This document shows positions 10,485 through 22,627 of a DNA stretch of 64,000 nt, one piece after another. Origin of the DNA: Sanderia malayensis (Eukaryota > Cnidaria > Scyphozoa > Semaeostomeae > Pelagiidae); contig RQOL01000489.1 of assembly GCA_013076295.1 (NCBI GenBank), forward strand, positions 124,001 through 188,000, in the 5' to 3' direction. Made by a program: the position numbers and the translations under genes. Below the pieces are notes generated by a model that did no database searches, was not told where the DNA came from, and saw only the letters and a program-made list of their open reading frames with translations. Position 1 is the stretch's first letter, and the number at the start of each line of letters is the position of its first letter.

Positions 10485-11900
10485 TTTGGAAGCTTGATCA
10501 GGTGCACTGCAGTTATCAGTTGTACAAAGATCGCAAGGGAGGACCTGTCAAAAATGAGCTGTGAGAGTCTCTTTTAGGCTTTGCAAGTAGGAAAGGGCAT
10601 TTTTTGTGAAAAAAATCTTTGTGGCCTTCGGCTTCCAACTTGTTTTTAAGGCGTTATGTTCGAAAAAATGAGGTATTACTTGGATAGACATTTGAAAATA
10701 AAGAATTTGTGAAGGAATATATTTGTCCGTTTTATGAGGGAGAATCTGAGAAAAATTTTGATGTGGATGGTTCAAAAGAGTGACTTGAAGAAATAGAATG
10801 GATTGCAGATGGAACATTACGCAAGAGAAACAAAAACTGGTAGTGGGTTCCCACGAGTTTTTTTAGAGGATGCAGTATGATTTCTAAGCTAGTTAATGAA
10901 TGACATGTTATGTTTGTTTGCAGATCTACTGTGGTATAACTATAACATGTTATTATCATCAGTCTTATCAGATTTTGGTGGAAAGAAATCAACTGTGATA
11001 CCAAAACAATAAGCAAGGCTTGTATTGGATAGAAGCGCCCACATTTCAGGTTCACCCAAATGTAAGTCTACTAAATATCTGAAAGCAGCATACCAGGAAT
11101 TGACTTCTGTGGCAAATAGCGTTTCTTTATGAAAAGTTTCCTGCCATTTAGAAATATATGAGGTGACATACGTTAACAACATCCCTCTGCCATCGCTTGT
11201 TTGAATATCCATTGAAGAACGCAGAGAAGGCAAGAGTGTGTCAATGTACACCATGAGGTTCACTGCAAATGCATCAGCAATGTGTGTGATGTGGAGATTC
11301 TCGACTTCATTACGACATATAATAAAAGTTTGTCCTTCCTGTTGAACTAAGGAATTGGATGGCTTGTTTGATCATCGGTCTTTGATGACATGTTGATTTA
11401 GAGGGTCACTGGGAGAAGGAATGTCAGAGCATATGGATTTGAAATTAATTCCCTTAAAACTAGTTAACCAAAGGAGTAAATGAACGTGAACAGTTCCCCT
11501 ATCATGGAATTCGAAACAATAAAAATATGTGTCAACACTTGTCATTTTTTTCTGTTATAGTAATTAAAGAAATGAGTATTGCAGTTTTGATCATTTGTTC
11601 CACATAAATATCCACGTATATTTTGTTCTAGGGTGTAGATGAAATGCGCTTTTTCAAAAATTGCAGTTTCTGTTGGACGAAATTGATAATTTGATTGTAA
11701 GTCATCCATCCAGGAGGGTGATGTAAATGTCCATTCTCAGGGGGAAATGGCGATGAAAAGGGGAGGGAAACCTTTTTGTCGTACAAAGTCAATTAGGTAT
11801 CTATGCTGACGTTGCCAAAAACTGGGTGAGAAAGTTTTGTTGCTCAAGGCCGTTCAATGAAAAAACTTTGCCTGGTTTATTGCACCAGTTATTGTTATTG
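10485..11900 (-). pseudogene. Helitron Rep protein, C-terminal remnant
   Basis: The minus strand contains a block DGRGMLLTYVTSYISKWQ and SWYAAFRYLVDLHLGEPEMW (about 11220-11010), which corresponds to the second half of Helitron Rep. Further upstream (about 11500-11470) a RGTVHVHLL-like stretch is the HUH metal-binding motif of the nuclease. Remnant B at 61312-61602 has the same motif, which supports the reading. Several stops and shifts break the gene. Confidence 0.72.
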
Positions 11901-11914
11901 CACCACCATGACTT

Positions 11915-12767
11915 GAGGTAAATACAGGTAAAACTGACTGATTGAAATACACCTTTTTTTACTTGCTTTCCGTGATATTAGCTTTCATTCCCACAATTTA
12001 CACATGAATTGACGTAAAAACAGGTGAAACTGACTGATTGAAATACAATTTTTTTACTTGTTCCCGTGATATTAACATTCATTCCCACCATTTGCACATG
12101 AATTGACGTAAATACAGGTAAAACTGACTGATTAAGATACACCTTTTATACTTTTTCCGGCATATTAACATTCATTCCCACAATTTACACATGAAACCAA
12201 GTAAATACAGGTAAAACTGACTGATTGAAATACACCTTTTTTACTTGTTTCTTGTTATATTAACATTCACTCCCACAATTGACAGATGAATTGACGTAAA
12301 AACAGGTAACACTAACTCATTGCACAACACCTTTTTTACGTGTTTTGCGTGATACTGACATTCATTCCCACAATTTGCACATGAATTGACCTCAATACAG
12401 GTAAAATTGACTTATTGAAATACACCTTTTTTATTTGTTTCCGTGATATTAACATTCATTCCCACAATTTACACATGAATCCAAGTAAATACATGTAAAG
12501 CTGACTGATTAGAATAAAACATTTTTGCTTGTTTTCCGTGATATTAACATTCATTCCCACAATTTACACATGAATCCAAGAAAATATAGGTAAAACTGAG
12601 TGATTGAAGTAAAACGTTTTTGCTTGTTTTCTGTGATATTAACATTCATTCCCATAATTTACATAGGAATCCCCATAAATATAGGTCAAAGTGACTAAAT
12701 GTAATACAACTTTCTTACGTGTTTTCCGTGATATTTACATTCATTCCCACTATTTACATATGAATCC
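11915..12767. repeat. Tandem array of about 95-bp units, segment 1
   Basis: Units share ACATTCATTCCCAC, an AATTTACACATGAAT stretch, GTAAATACAGGTAAAACTG and a T-rich spacer ending in TTTCCGTGATATTA. There are about nine units. The segment abuts Helitron A on the left and an LTR element on the right. Similar frames occur on both strands because of the repeat and should not be read as genes. Because the same array runs up to the rDNA 5' spacer at 39869, it is best explained as the subrepeats of the rDNA intergenic spacer. Confidence 0.95.
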
Positions 12768-13211
12768 TGTCATAGGATGTTTCTGTATGAATTTCACCCC
12801 AGAGCTGGGGACGGTAGTCAAAAGTTCGGTAGGCGATGTCTCACTTGCGATGGTGCTGATAACGCTAAGGTTTGACGCAATAAAGAGAACAAACTTTTTG
12901 TGATGCAGTACGGCTGATCCGAAGGCCGCCACTGTACCACTGGTCTTCAGACTCTCTGACTTAAACTGCTCTTACTTAAATCTGCTCTCAATCTTACTTC
13001 TCTACTCTATTTAAGTTCACAATAGTAATCAAAACAAGCGTGGTGACATGGTGCTCCATTCTTGTGCACCTGGGACCCTAGTGTGGATTGGCACGTGCCT
13101 TCACACTTTCATGCGGGTGCACCAGCCAACCACGCTCATACTTAACAATACTGCAAACAAATAGGTGTTAAACACAAGATAACAATTGTAGTTACAATGA
13201 CCCACACAACA
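12768..13211 (-). repeat. Long terminal repeat (3' LTR in element orientation)
   Basis: A 444-bp repeat, about 95 percent identical by eye to 13957-14400. It starts TGTC and ends CAACA on the + strand. Confidence 0.88.
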
Positions 13212-13956
13212 TAGCTCCCTTACCAAATTCAATGTCCTCATTGAAAATCTAATCTCTGAGGTTGACAAGAATAGCTAACCTATATAATTATTTAATTACA
13301 AATATGACCAATTAAAATTAACAAAATTTCTGTCGCGGACTTAATAATGTTTACTCAACTTTTCTCAAATTTCCTAACACATCTAAAGGGCATTAAATTT
13401 ATTTAATAAAAATACAATATATCATCGAGGTGGAATTTGCCATCACCTAATCAACAAATATAATAATCCGAACCATTCCAAACCAAATCATCAGCCCCTT
13501 AAAATACATCTTAAAATATAATTAAGTTGAGATTCTCATACCATGTCGTTGTTCCTAAGTTCGCAAATCTTTCGAGTCTTCTTCATAATTATGGTCTTTT
13601 GGTTGTAGCCACGAGGAACCATTCTTTTAATTGTCGTTGTTCTGTTCTGTGGTCATTACAAGTGAAATCGAAGGATACTGTTCTTCAATAGCAAGTGCTT
13701 ATTGCAATCGTGGTTGCACTTTGCTAGATTTCAATCTGTGGTCATCAATGCTGCTATCGAAGATCAGACCAACAACTCACCAATAAACCAATGCTTAGTT
13801 GTTACTTGTTATACTACTTCTTCTGCTTTGAGGTTGCTCTTCTGTTCGTTTTCTTCTGATCGCTTCGTCGAGGCCCATACCGTTCGTCTAATCGCTTCGT
13901 CGAAGAACCACTGCTGGTCTGATCGTTTCGTCGAAGACCCACACTGGCCACCAATT

Positions 13957-14400
13957 TGTCGTGAGGTGTTTCTTTAAGAATTCCACCCCAGTGCTGGGGA
14001 CGGTAACCAGAAGTTCCGTAGGCGATGTCTCGCTTGCAATGGTGCTGATAACGCTAAGTTTTGACGCAATAAAAAGAACGAACTTTTTGTGATGCGGTAC
14101 GGCTGACCCGAAGGCTGCCACTGTACCACTGGTCTTCAGACTCTCTGACTTAAACTGCTCTTACTTAAATCTGCTCTCAATCTTACTTCTCTACTCTATT
14201 TGAGTTCACAATAGTAATCAAAACAAGCGTGGTGACATGGTGCTCCATTCTCGTGCACCTGGGAAACTAGTGTGGATTGGCACGCGCCTTCACACTTTCA
14301 TGCGGGTGCACCAGCCAATCACGGTCATACTTAACAATACTGCAAACAAATAGGTGTTAAATACAAGATAACAATTGTACTTACAACTACCCACACAACA
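13957..14400 (-). repeat. Long terminal repeat (5' LTR in element orientation)
   Basis: Second 444-bp copy of the same LTR. The differences between the two LTRs are scattered substitutions, so insertion is not very recent. Confidence 0.88.
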
Positions 14401-15159
14401 ATCCCCGTAAATACAGGTCAAACTGACTAATTGTAATACAACTTTCTTACCGGTTTTCCGCCATGTTAACATTCATTCCCACAATGTACAGATGAATCCA
14501 CGTAAATACAGGTAAAACAGACTGATTGAAATAAACCTTTTTTACTTGCTTTCCGTGATATTAGCTTTCATTCCCACAATTTACAGATGAATTGACGTAA
14601 ATGAAGGTAAAACTGACTGATTAAAATACACCCATTTTACGTGTTTTCCGTGATATTGACATTCATTCCCACAATTCACACATAAATTGACGTAAATACA
14701 GGTAAAACTAACTGATTGAAGTACACCTTTTATACCTTTTTCCGTGATATTGACTTTCATTCCCACAGCTTACACATGAATCCACGTAAATACAGGCAAG
14801 ATTGCGTGATTGAAAAACACCTTCTTTACTTCTTTTCTGTGACGTTAACATTCATTCCCACAATTCACACATGAATTGGCATAAAAACAGGTAAAACTGA
14901 CTGATTGAAATATAACTTTTTTACTTGTTCCCGTGATATTAACATTCATCCCCACCATTTGCACATGAATTGACGTAAATACAGGTAAAACTGACTGATT
15001 GAAAAAAACCTTTTTTACTTGTTTTCCGTGATACTAACATTCATTCCCACAATTTCCACAAGAATTGACGTCAGTACAGGTAAAATTGACTTATTGAAAT
15101 ACACCTTTTTTACTTGTTTCCGTGATACTAACATTCATTCCCACAATTTGCACATGAAT
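14401..15159. repeat. Tandem array of about 95-bp units, segment 2
   Basis: Continues the array directly after the LTR element, about eight units. It ends inside a unit at CACATGAAT, where the ISL2EU transposon begins; the same unit resumes at 32474. Confidence 0.95.
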
Positions 15160-15330
15160 AAGCCAATTCGGAGTTTCGGAAGCGCATGCGCAAAAGTGCA
15201 ATCTTCTGGGGATCTGGGACCGATTCGGGATAAATTTGCACTTCGCGTCGGCCTATTCTTTGCGTTTACAGCGTTCACTGACATATTTTCTTGTATTTGG
15301 CTGTATTTTACCGTATTTTGAAGCAATTAA

Positions 15331-17354
15331 ATGGCAGAAAAAACAACAAGAACTCTCCAAGATTTTAAACGTTGGAAAGTGCCGGAACTTAAAGGCTATC
15401 TTCGCGATCGTGGGTTCAAGATTTCTGGAACCAAAGAAGAACTGACGGCTTTGGCCTACGGAGCGGATCAAATGAATGTCCCAGTGAAAGTAACTGCAGA
15501 CGAAGATAGGAAAAGAAAGAGAGAATCGTACGAAGCGTTGTTCGTTGTTAATGATTGCTGACTTCCTGATCCATTGGCCTTGTCCAGCGAAAACTCTTTA
15601 CTAGGGTCACCATGGCTAGACGAGAAAGCTGGTACGTGCAAATGGCCCCCTGTTTTCCAAATCCAGATCGCCGAGTTCCTGCTCACTGCTGATCAATCAA
15701 TTGGCCTGGGAAAACGATTATTGAGCGACTACAAAGAAGGAAAGGCATATAGCTATTTCGACTCTGGGTGGTTATAGGAGATTTACTACAACGAAATCAG
15801 CCCCAACAGCAACTATTGCTTCCTGAAGTCAGAATCCACGCCATCCCAGGGAATCAATAACATTCCTCACAAGATTTGGGTTGCAATTGAAAAAAAATCT
15901 GGAACAGTGAAGTCTGCATATTGCACCTGTTTTGCAGGGTGAGAATCCCTTTTCTGTAGGCTATATTTTAACTAACGGCTCAGTCATATAATAGATTTTG
16001 TCCCCATTTAGTGTCATTTCAACAGCCATGATGCTGAGAAAATATGTTCATCATTTCCCACGTCCCCTTCATTCCTCAAGGGGAGCCGTGAGCGCCCTCC
16101 TAAAACTTTAACTTTCATGAAAATCGCCCTCCTTCTGATTTTCTTTGCTGACTTTGCTTATGATATTATTTTTTCTTTGCAGACTTGGATCAACTTGCAA
16201 TCACATTGCTGCCATATTATTTAAAGTTGAACATGCATGGACAAATGGATGGGTACAGGATTCTTCATGTACATCAATGCCATGTTCTTGGAACAAGTAT
16301 GGCAAAAACAAGACAAAAATTGAGCCCAAAACAGTAAGTGATATGACAATCAGAAAGCCACATTATAAAAAGAAAGGTGAAAAATCAGCAATAAATCCTC
16401 CAGCAAAACAGCTGTTTCAACCACGGAAAACAAAGTACAATAATGAACCCAACATTCACAGTCTGGCGCATACCCTGTATGCCAATGATCCCAATGCCTG
16501 TGGTTTTCAATATGTAGAAATCCCATCTGAAAGAAATTTTTTGCCATCTGATGATGTAAATGTAGAGTTTCATATTGAAATTGAAGCCTCAGTACCAGTG
16601 CCAGATCCAGTTTTAGATATTGCGAAAACTTTGGGGGATGAACAAGAACTTGTTAAAGCTTTAAAAAATTTCACAAGCCGTGAGGTAGAGGCAATAGAGA
16701 GAGCAACACAGGGGCAAAATAGCAACGAAGCTTGGAAGCTACAACGCACAGGCAGGATCACTGCTTCTATGTCACATCATGTTATGACAAAGGTACAATC
16801 ACTTAATCGTGCCACTAAAAATAGTGCAAACTGCACTTCTTTATTGCAGTCCATATGCAGACCATCCTCATCAAGCAAGAGCATTCCTGCTTGCAGGTAT
16901 GGCAATCAAATGGAAAATGAGGCAAGGGAAAATTATAAAAAAAATTGCAAAAAAAATACACAAGAATCTGCAGGTGCATTCTTGTGGCATGTGTGTAATA
17001 TCTGATGCGGCTTACATTGGTGCAAGTCCTGATGGAGTTGTGGAATGCCACTGTTGCAATAAAGGACTTTTAGAAATAAAATGCCCATTCAAGATCGCCC
17101 ATGAAGCACCGAGTGTAAGCAATCTCAGTTACATTCACACAAAAGAGGACGGCGCTGTAGAGCTATCAAGAAGTCATCCCTATTATAGCCAAATGCAGCA
17201 TCAGATGGGTGTGACGAAGTTACCATGGTGTGGTTTCTTTGTTTATACAAGACATGGACATTACCTAGAAAGGTGCTTTTTGATCAAGAAAGATGGAGTA
17301 AACTTAGAGATGCAGCTGACTCTTTCTTCACAAATTTTGTTGCCACAGAACTGA
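15331..17354 (+). pseudogene. SAP-SWIM-YqaJ nuclease of ISL2EU
   Basis: Exon 1 starts at ATG 15331 and encodes a SAP domain near residues 10-45 (WKVPELKGYLRDRGFKISG). It then reaches a SWIM zinc-finger first half (CTCF). A GT-AG intron of about 240 bases near 15940-16183 leads to STCNHIAA, the second half of the SWIM finger. The C-terminal region is a YqaJ-type exonuclease, with WKLQRTGRITAS, YGNQMENEA, the catalytic Asp in GASPDG and the LEIKCPF motif carrying Glu and Lys. In-frame stops at about 15559 and 15776 and a frameshift in an A-rich tract near 16935-16970 inactivate it. In ISL2EU elements a YqaJ protein accompanies the transposase; its exact job is not known to me. Confidence 0.82.
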
Positions 17355-17819
17355 TATCTTTGTCAAAGGATTCTGAATCTGCTAATACTGATATGTAATG
17401 CTATCTTAAACTCAGTTTTTAAATATAAAACAAACTTACAGCTATAGAGAACATCTATCTTATCTTTATCTTGGTCTAGACGCATCTTGGTCATTCCAAT
17501 ACTAAACATATCTAATATATATATTTTGCGGAGGTCACGTGACGGTGGCGAAACTCTGCCTAAAACAATAGATTCGACCCGAAACAATAGGTCGAACGCC
17601 CAAAAACAATGGGACGAAACGGCGATTTGGTGATCAATAAGGCTTTTTTCAATAGGGGCGCACAAGGTTGGCACTTGCATGGAAAGGCTCCGTTTCTGGA
17701 GTAGGCAAAAGTTATCTATTTTTGGAAGCCTATTTTAAAAGAATTTTTGAGTTATTCTATTATTTTGGTATACTAGGTATAGTATGTTTGTATATAGTAG
17801 GTATATAATAGGTTTATAT

Positions 17820-18110
17820 GTAGGTATGTATGTAGGTATGTATGTATGTATGGGCATGAGCGGTAGCGAATGCAGCGCGCGAAGCGCGCCAACCAGGTTA
17901 AGCTTTGTTTACTTGACGGGCTCATGTATGTATGTATGTATGTATGTATGTATGTATGTATGTATGTATGTATGTATATATGTATGTAGGTATGTAGGTA
18001 TGTAGGTATGTAGGTATGTAGGTATGTAGGTATGTAGGTATGTAGGTATGTAGGTATGTAGGTATGTATGTATGTATCTATGTATGTAGGTATGCAGGTA
18101 TAGTATTTTT
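17820..18110. repeat. GTAT/GTAG microsatellite in the large Helitron
   Basis: Tandem tetranucleotides interrupted by 66 bases of a palindrome-rich unit and the ACTTGACGGGCTC sequence at about 17855-17923. The tract then degrades into ATAGTATGTTTTTATAGTAGGT repeats up to about 18420. Confidence 0.95.
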
Positions 18111-19431
18111 TTATAGTAGGTATAGTATGTTTGTATTGTAGATATAGTATTTTTTTATAGTAGGTATAGTATGTTTGTATTGTAGATATAGTATGTTTTT
18201 ATAGTATGTAGGTATAGTATGGTTTTATAGTAGGTATGGTATGTTTTTATAGTAGGTATAGTATGTTTGTATGTAGGTATAGTAATGTAGAGTGTGTATA
18301 GTAATGCATGGTATAGTATGGTATATATATAAATGTTTAGTAATGTATAGTAATGTATAGTAATGTATAGTAGTATATGGTAATGTATAACATAATGAAA
18401 TATATAGTATGGTACAGTAGAGAACAGACAAGTTACATACCTTGCAGAAAAACTGCCACATTCAAAACAGTGATTGAGAAAATATTGTATATATCATATT
18501 ATCAATATTAATTCATAATATTTTATATATCTTTGTTTACATAATAAAGAAAGACAATCAAATAACAATCCATCAAAGAATAAATAATTTATAATAAAGT
18601 CATTAATATATTATAACTTCTAACATGTAAATTTTCATACTGAATAGTGTTGTCATTTCATTGTGATTTATAGGAAAATGAAAGAAGTTTACTGAATGAT
18701 CACAGCATTATTTACTGTGGGAGTCAACCTTTAATTAATGTCCATTTTTATCTACTTATGCCTTACCTGATTATTATTCAACTTAACATACCCTCTCTAT
18801 TTTTACACCAATTCGTAGTTCACTCTGATATATAGTCCTTGCCATTCTTACTTTCACTATGTGGCATTATTGTAACATAAGAATTCACCCAACACCACGT
18901 TGTTTCGATACGTCCAGAAGACCTCGATTTCATTCTTTTCTGCAGGGCCATCTTGGTATTGTTGCTATAGTTTCAAAAGACAATAGCTTTGATTCGAGCA
19001 CGCGAAAAACTTTTCACATTTCGATCGCACCAATTTCAAGTAAGTGAAAAATTTTTCTAAATAACTTTTGAAAGTTTAAACATTTAAGAAAACAGAGCCA
19101 TATTAATTAAAGCAGCCTTAAATGTATCCACAGTTATTAACAACAATTTTACAGTCACTGTGTAACAACTTTTAATACTACTTACCTTTGTTTACTTCAG
19201 CATTCCTTATTCAACTTACCTGCTCATTCAGATTTGTAAGTATCTTCTCCTATTGCTATGATTTTCAATCTTTGCTCTTCATATATTCTTTCCCACAATA
19301 TTATAAGAATATTGTTAATTGAGATATACAACATTTTCAAATTCTTCATATTTCTCCTTCAGCAGCATTTTCCATTAACCTTATACTAATTTTACATGCA
19401 TTTCAACATTTCATTTTAAGAACATTTCAAC
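18111..19431. other. Helitron interior, no recognised gene
   Basis: AT-rich DNA. 18111-18420 is a decayed continuation of the microsatellite. The rest has only short frames such as 18859-19047. It may contain the promoter or untranslated exons of the gene at 19432. Confidence 0.4.
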
Positions 19432-20026
19432 ATGGCAAATGCAAAGCCAAAGGACAAGGAAATTGTCATAACTGTTGGCAAAGACACCAAAGTAATTATA
19501 TTAAATACATTAATATATTTATTAGTAAATTTCTCATCTTCACAACTGCTATCAACCATTATTCTTTCCATGCTCTTTTTCTCCTAGGAAATAACATATA
19601 GCAGTATTTCTGCTCTAAAAAAGCAATGTGCCGACCAATTCCCAGAATTGGCCGGCAAACGATTCAACTTCGTCTTTCCTACTGGGAGAAGAATCCCAAC
19701 AAATGAAATTGTGTACGTACACCATTTTACATTGTATTTCACATGTTTATCATAGAGACTTTAACAATGGCATTGCATCTTTTAACAATGGCATTGCATC
19801 TTTTTACAAAATGTTAACAACCTTTAACATATCAGTCTTATGTGTGTTAATTTACAGAACACAAAAAGAGGATTTTGTAAAAATTGCTGGCCAACAAAAA
19901 AGAAAGGCCCCCAAAAAAGAGTGTGGGAAGGTGTTCACCCAAAACCCTTCCCACAAACTTATGGCAGAGCAGGCCGAATTGGCACGCGGTGCCAAAATTG
20001 TAAAAATTTCTTATTTTAATATGTAG
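19432..20026 (+). CDS. Three-exon passenger gene of unknown function
   Basis: Exon 1 (19432-19491) starts MANAKPKDKEIVITVGKDTK and is followed by a GT donor. Exon 2 (19588-19712) follows a pyrimidine tract and TAG and reads EITYSSISALKKQCADQF onward. Exon 3 (19858-20026) follows TTTACAG and ends at TAG. With these joints the frame stays open across both introns for 117 codons. An alternative donor two bases earlier would put exon 3 in another frame that has two CxxC pairs, so the C-terminal part is less certain. The N-terminal half alternates strands and a helix in a way that could be a small ubiquitin-like fold, but that is only an impression. It is probably a gene captured by, or native to, the Helitron. 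Confidence 0.5.
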
Positions 20027-20044
20027 ATACTGTACATAGTTATA

Positions 20045-20234
20045 CAGTAAAAACCTGCATATAAGAACCTCCTATTTTTAAGAACCTACCACCGAATATT
20101 CCATTTTTCTATGTATTTTTTTATAGTCATGTTCACATGATATTGTCTTATAGTTTACCAATTGTTTTCAATTCTTCACTACCAAAATAGCCTAAAAAAA
20201 TAAGATGGAGGATCTTATATGCGGGTTTTTACTG
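20045..20234. mobile_element. 190-bp MITE
   Basis: Starts CAGTAAAAACCTGCATATAAG and ends in the inverted copy CTTATATGCGGGTTTTTACTG, with further inverted matches inward. The CAGT-type end resembles pogo/Tc1 MITEs; a TA precedes the left end but the right TA is not preserved. Confidence 0.7.
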
Positions 20235-22627
20235 TTTGTAGATAGTTTGTAAATAGTTTGTAGTTAAGTAGTTATGTTGTTCGATAATTTGTAGTTAACT
20301 TATGTACTTTGATAGTTTGTAGTTCTGTTGTTTTGTAGCTTAGTGGCCTTGATCATGCATGAATTATTCATACTAATAATAATTTACCTTTTTTTGGCCT
20401 AGCAATCAATCTCACAAATTTCCCATATTTGTGCATAATCACTGCTTTTTCCTGTTTAAATAGTTCTAAATTTAGTTCATTGTTGTATTCAGTTCCATTC
20501 ATATATTATTGTTCTAATCTTAAAACCCACATATTAATTAGACACTTACCACAGAAAAAACCAAGTAGGGACATCCTTTCCTTTTTCTGTCCAGCAATCA
20601 ACACCTGCAACAATAACATTATGTGGAACCATTAACCAAACACACAGTTTCAATAATTTACAATACTTTCCAGGTTACAGCAATGCCAATTCACTGCTTA
20701 TATCAGGGTCAGCTAGCCCACCAAAATAAAGCAGCAGAACAGATTTCCATTATTCCTATGCAACTGCTCTGAATTTGCCTTTTTTTCTTACTTCATACAA
20801 CAACTGGAGTAATAAACTTACCCAGGCCTGCCATGCATGTTGACTATTTTTTATGAAAGGTTGCATACTCTCTTCCAATATGTCGAAATTCTATAATTGA
20901 TAGATAACAATTCAAGTTAAACACACCATAACTCATTATAGTTTGCTTAATAGTGTTTGATTGAAAAGATTGACAAAGATCAAATAATATTATTGCCATA
21001 TGATCTTATTCCTCCGATTTCATCGCCTCTGTTTGTCGTCATCGCTATCTATCGAGGCCGAGGATTCTTTTCCTTTACAATGTAATAATAATAATTTCGC
21101 AAATGAAATTCTGGCACATGAGAGATTGTTACAATGTTTCCTTTGTTTCATTTTGTCTTTCTTCTTTTCCTTTGTCTTCTTCTTGCAGGGACAGACGAGA
21201 CGTGCACGCGTGCCTGCCCCATAGTGTTAACGAGGCTTACACTCCAGACGCTATCGGCCACTTTTTATCAACTTGATGCATCGAAACCCTGTGATCTTCG
21301 TCAACTTGCCCAATTGAACGATAATATATTGTTGAAAAAGTACCAATATTGTTTAACCAACCCTAAATATTCAGTAAAATGAACATAACATAATATTTTA
21401 AAGTTTATAATGTTTCTTATCTTATCTCCTATCTCTTTGAGCCCAACCAGTCTGTCACGTGCTAATATTCTCCTTCCCACCTTTAAAAGTCAGAAGGACG
21501 AAGGGGAAATCCCTTTCCACGAGAATTTTCCCTCCTTTTTCATCATGTGACACGTATAAACCAATCACGGAGGCGATGTAGTACAATAGAAATCCCGCCT
21601 CCACAATTATAGACTTTGTCTATTTTTAACCGGCCAAATTTTCTAAAGGCTATAATTATAGTTAATCTTATTGTTATATTTATCGCTGAGTAAGTACCTA
21701 CTTTCAACGTGTTTTAATAACTACCAGCTAGCCCGATTATTTATCACTACTTCGTCTCATATGTCAAAAATTATTGTTTTTCCTGGTATGCTTTTAATTA
21801 CAAAAACAGGTCACATTACGTTTCTGCAGGTATCATTTCTTTATCAAATATTTTACGTTTACAACTATTGTGATTTCTCTTTTGTTTCTACCCATAGATT
21901 TGAAAGACACAAGGCTCGGTAAGAAATTTATTATTTGACAACCGTTTTCCTTGCTCACTGATATATCTATCTCTTTAATTGTCTGTTTTTCTTATGAATA
22001 AAGGCCCAGCTAAATCTATTTTCAAATAACGGACACTTCTCTTTCACAAACTCATTTCGACAAAATAAACTTATATTTTTGATTTTTTATTTCTCTCTTT
22101 CCAAATGAGCCTCTGTACAACAAACTATTTCCTTAATTCAGTGTTTCCTTCATGGATAGTAAGTATATTAACAACAATTTCTCAAATCGTGTTTCAACAA
22201 ATTATTAAAAACTGCTGCACTCAATTCAACCGGTCCATTTTTATTTACTCAGGTATTCCGAGCTTTGCCCATTATTCATTTCCTTTTACTACTTATATTT
22301 TAATTATGAATTTACTCTATTCCATTTTAGTGACTGTTTACCTAACAGAAACGACCACAGTTTGAACGTAAGTATATTCATTTAACATAAATTAGATTAA
22401 ATAGCAATACTTTTCCATTTACTTCTTTACCAATTTCAACTTATCATTATGGAACCCTTGAAATATATTATATTTACTTCTTTGTGTTTCAGCTTTACAC
22501 AAGGCTATAGTTATTACCATTGTTGTTGCTATTAGGACCATTGTCAAAAAGCAATAACATTTACAATAATTTGGCCTAATTGTATATATCATACTTCATA
22601 TTTCTCTTTCATACCACAACTTGCACC
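20235..22627. other. Helitron interior, no recognised gene
   Basis: AT-rich stretch with several short segments bounded by intron-like signals, for example TTCTTGCAG at about 21189 and GGTAAG near 21919. These might be untranslated exons of the Rep gene downstream, but no coding frame above 90 codons has a recognisable motif. Confidence 0.4.

Larger units (their letters stand above)
8290..11914 (-). mobile_element. Helitron remnant A
   Basis: Read on the minus strand this contains, in order, the C-terminal part of a Helitron Rep domain (11500-10940), a linker, a PIF1 helicase with Walker A (about 10350), Walker B (about 10140) and, after an inserted second Helitron, the terminal GQT and ALSRV motifs (about 8620-8525). 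The N-terminal part of Rep and the 5' end are missing where the tandem array begins near 11914. The minus-strand 3' end lies somewhere in 8290-8460. It is closely related to remnant B at 60592-62250 and different in sequence from the Helitron at 17511-30582. The HVH rather than HAH form in Rep groups A with B. Confidence 0.8.
12768..14400 (-). mobile_element. Non-autonomous LTR retrotransposon (1.63 kb)
   Basis: Two direct repeats of 444 bp flank a 745-bp interior. The element interrupts the tandem array and is bordered by ATCC on both sides (12764-12767 and 14401-14404), a 4-bp target duplication; joining the flanks gives an ordinary array unit. On the minus strand the LTR runs TGTTGTGTGG to CACGACA, a TGG-starting tract (TTGGTGGCCAGTG) lies two bases inside the upstream LTR as a plausible primer-binding site, and AAGGGAGCTA precedes the downstream LTR as a polypurine-like tract. 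No gag or pol is seen, so it depends on another element. Confidence 0.88.

Noticed and set aside
17511..18110. A separate short Helitron copy ending near 18110
   Set aside because: No hairpin-CTAG end follows; the matching end is at 30582, and that end has no nearer start.
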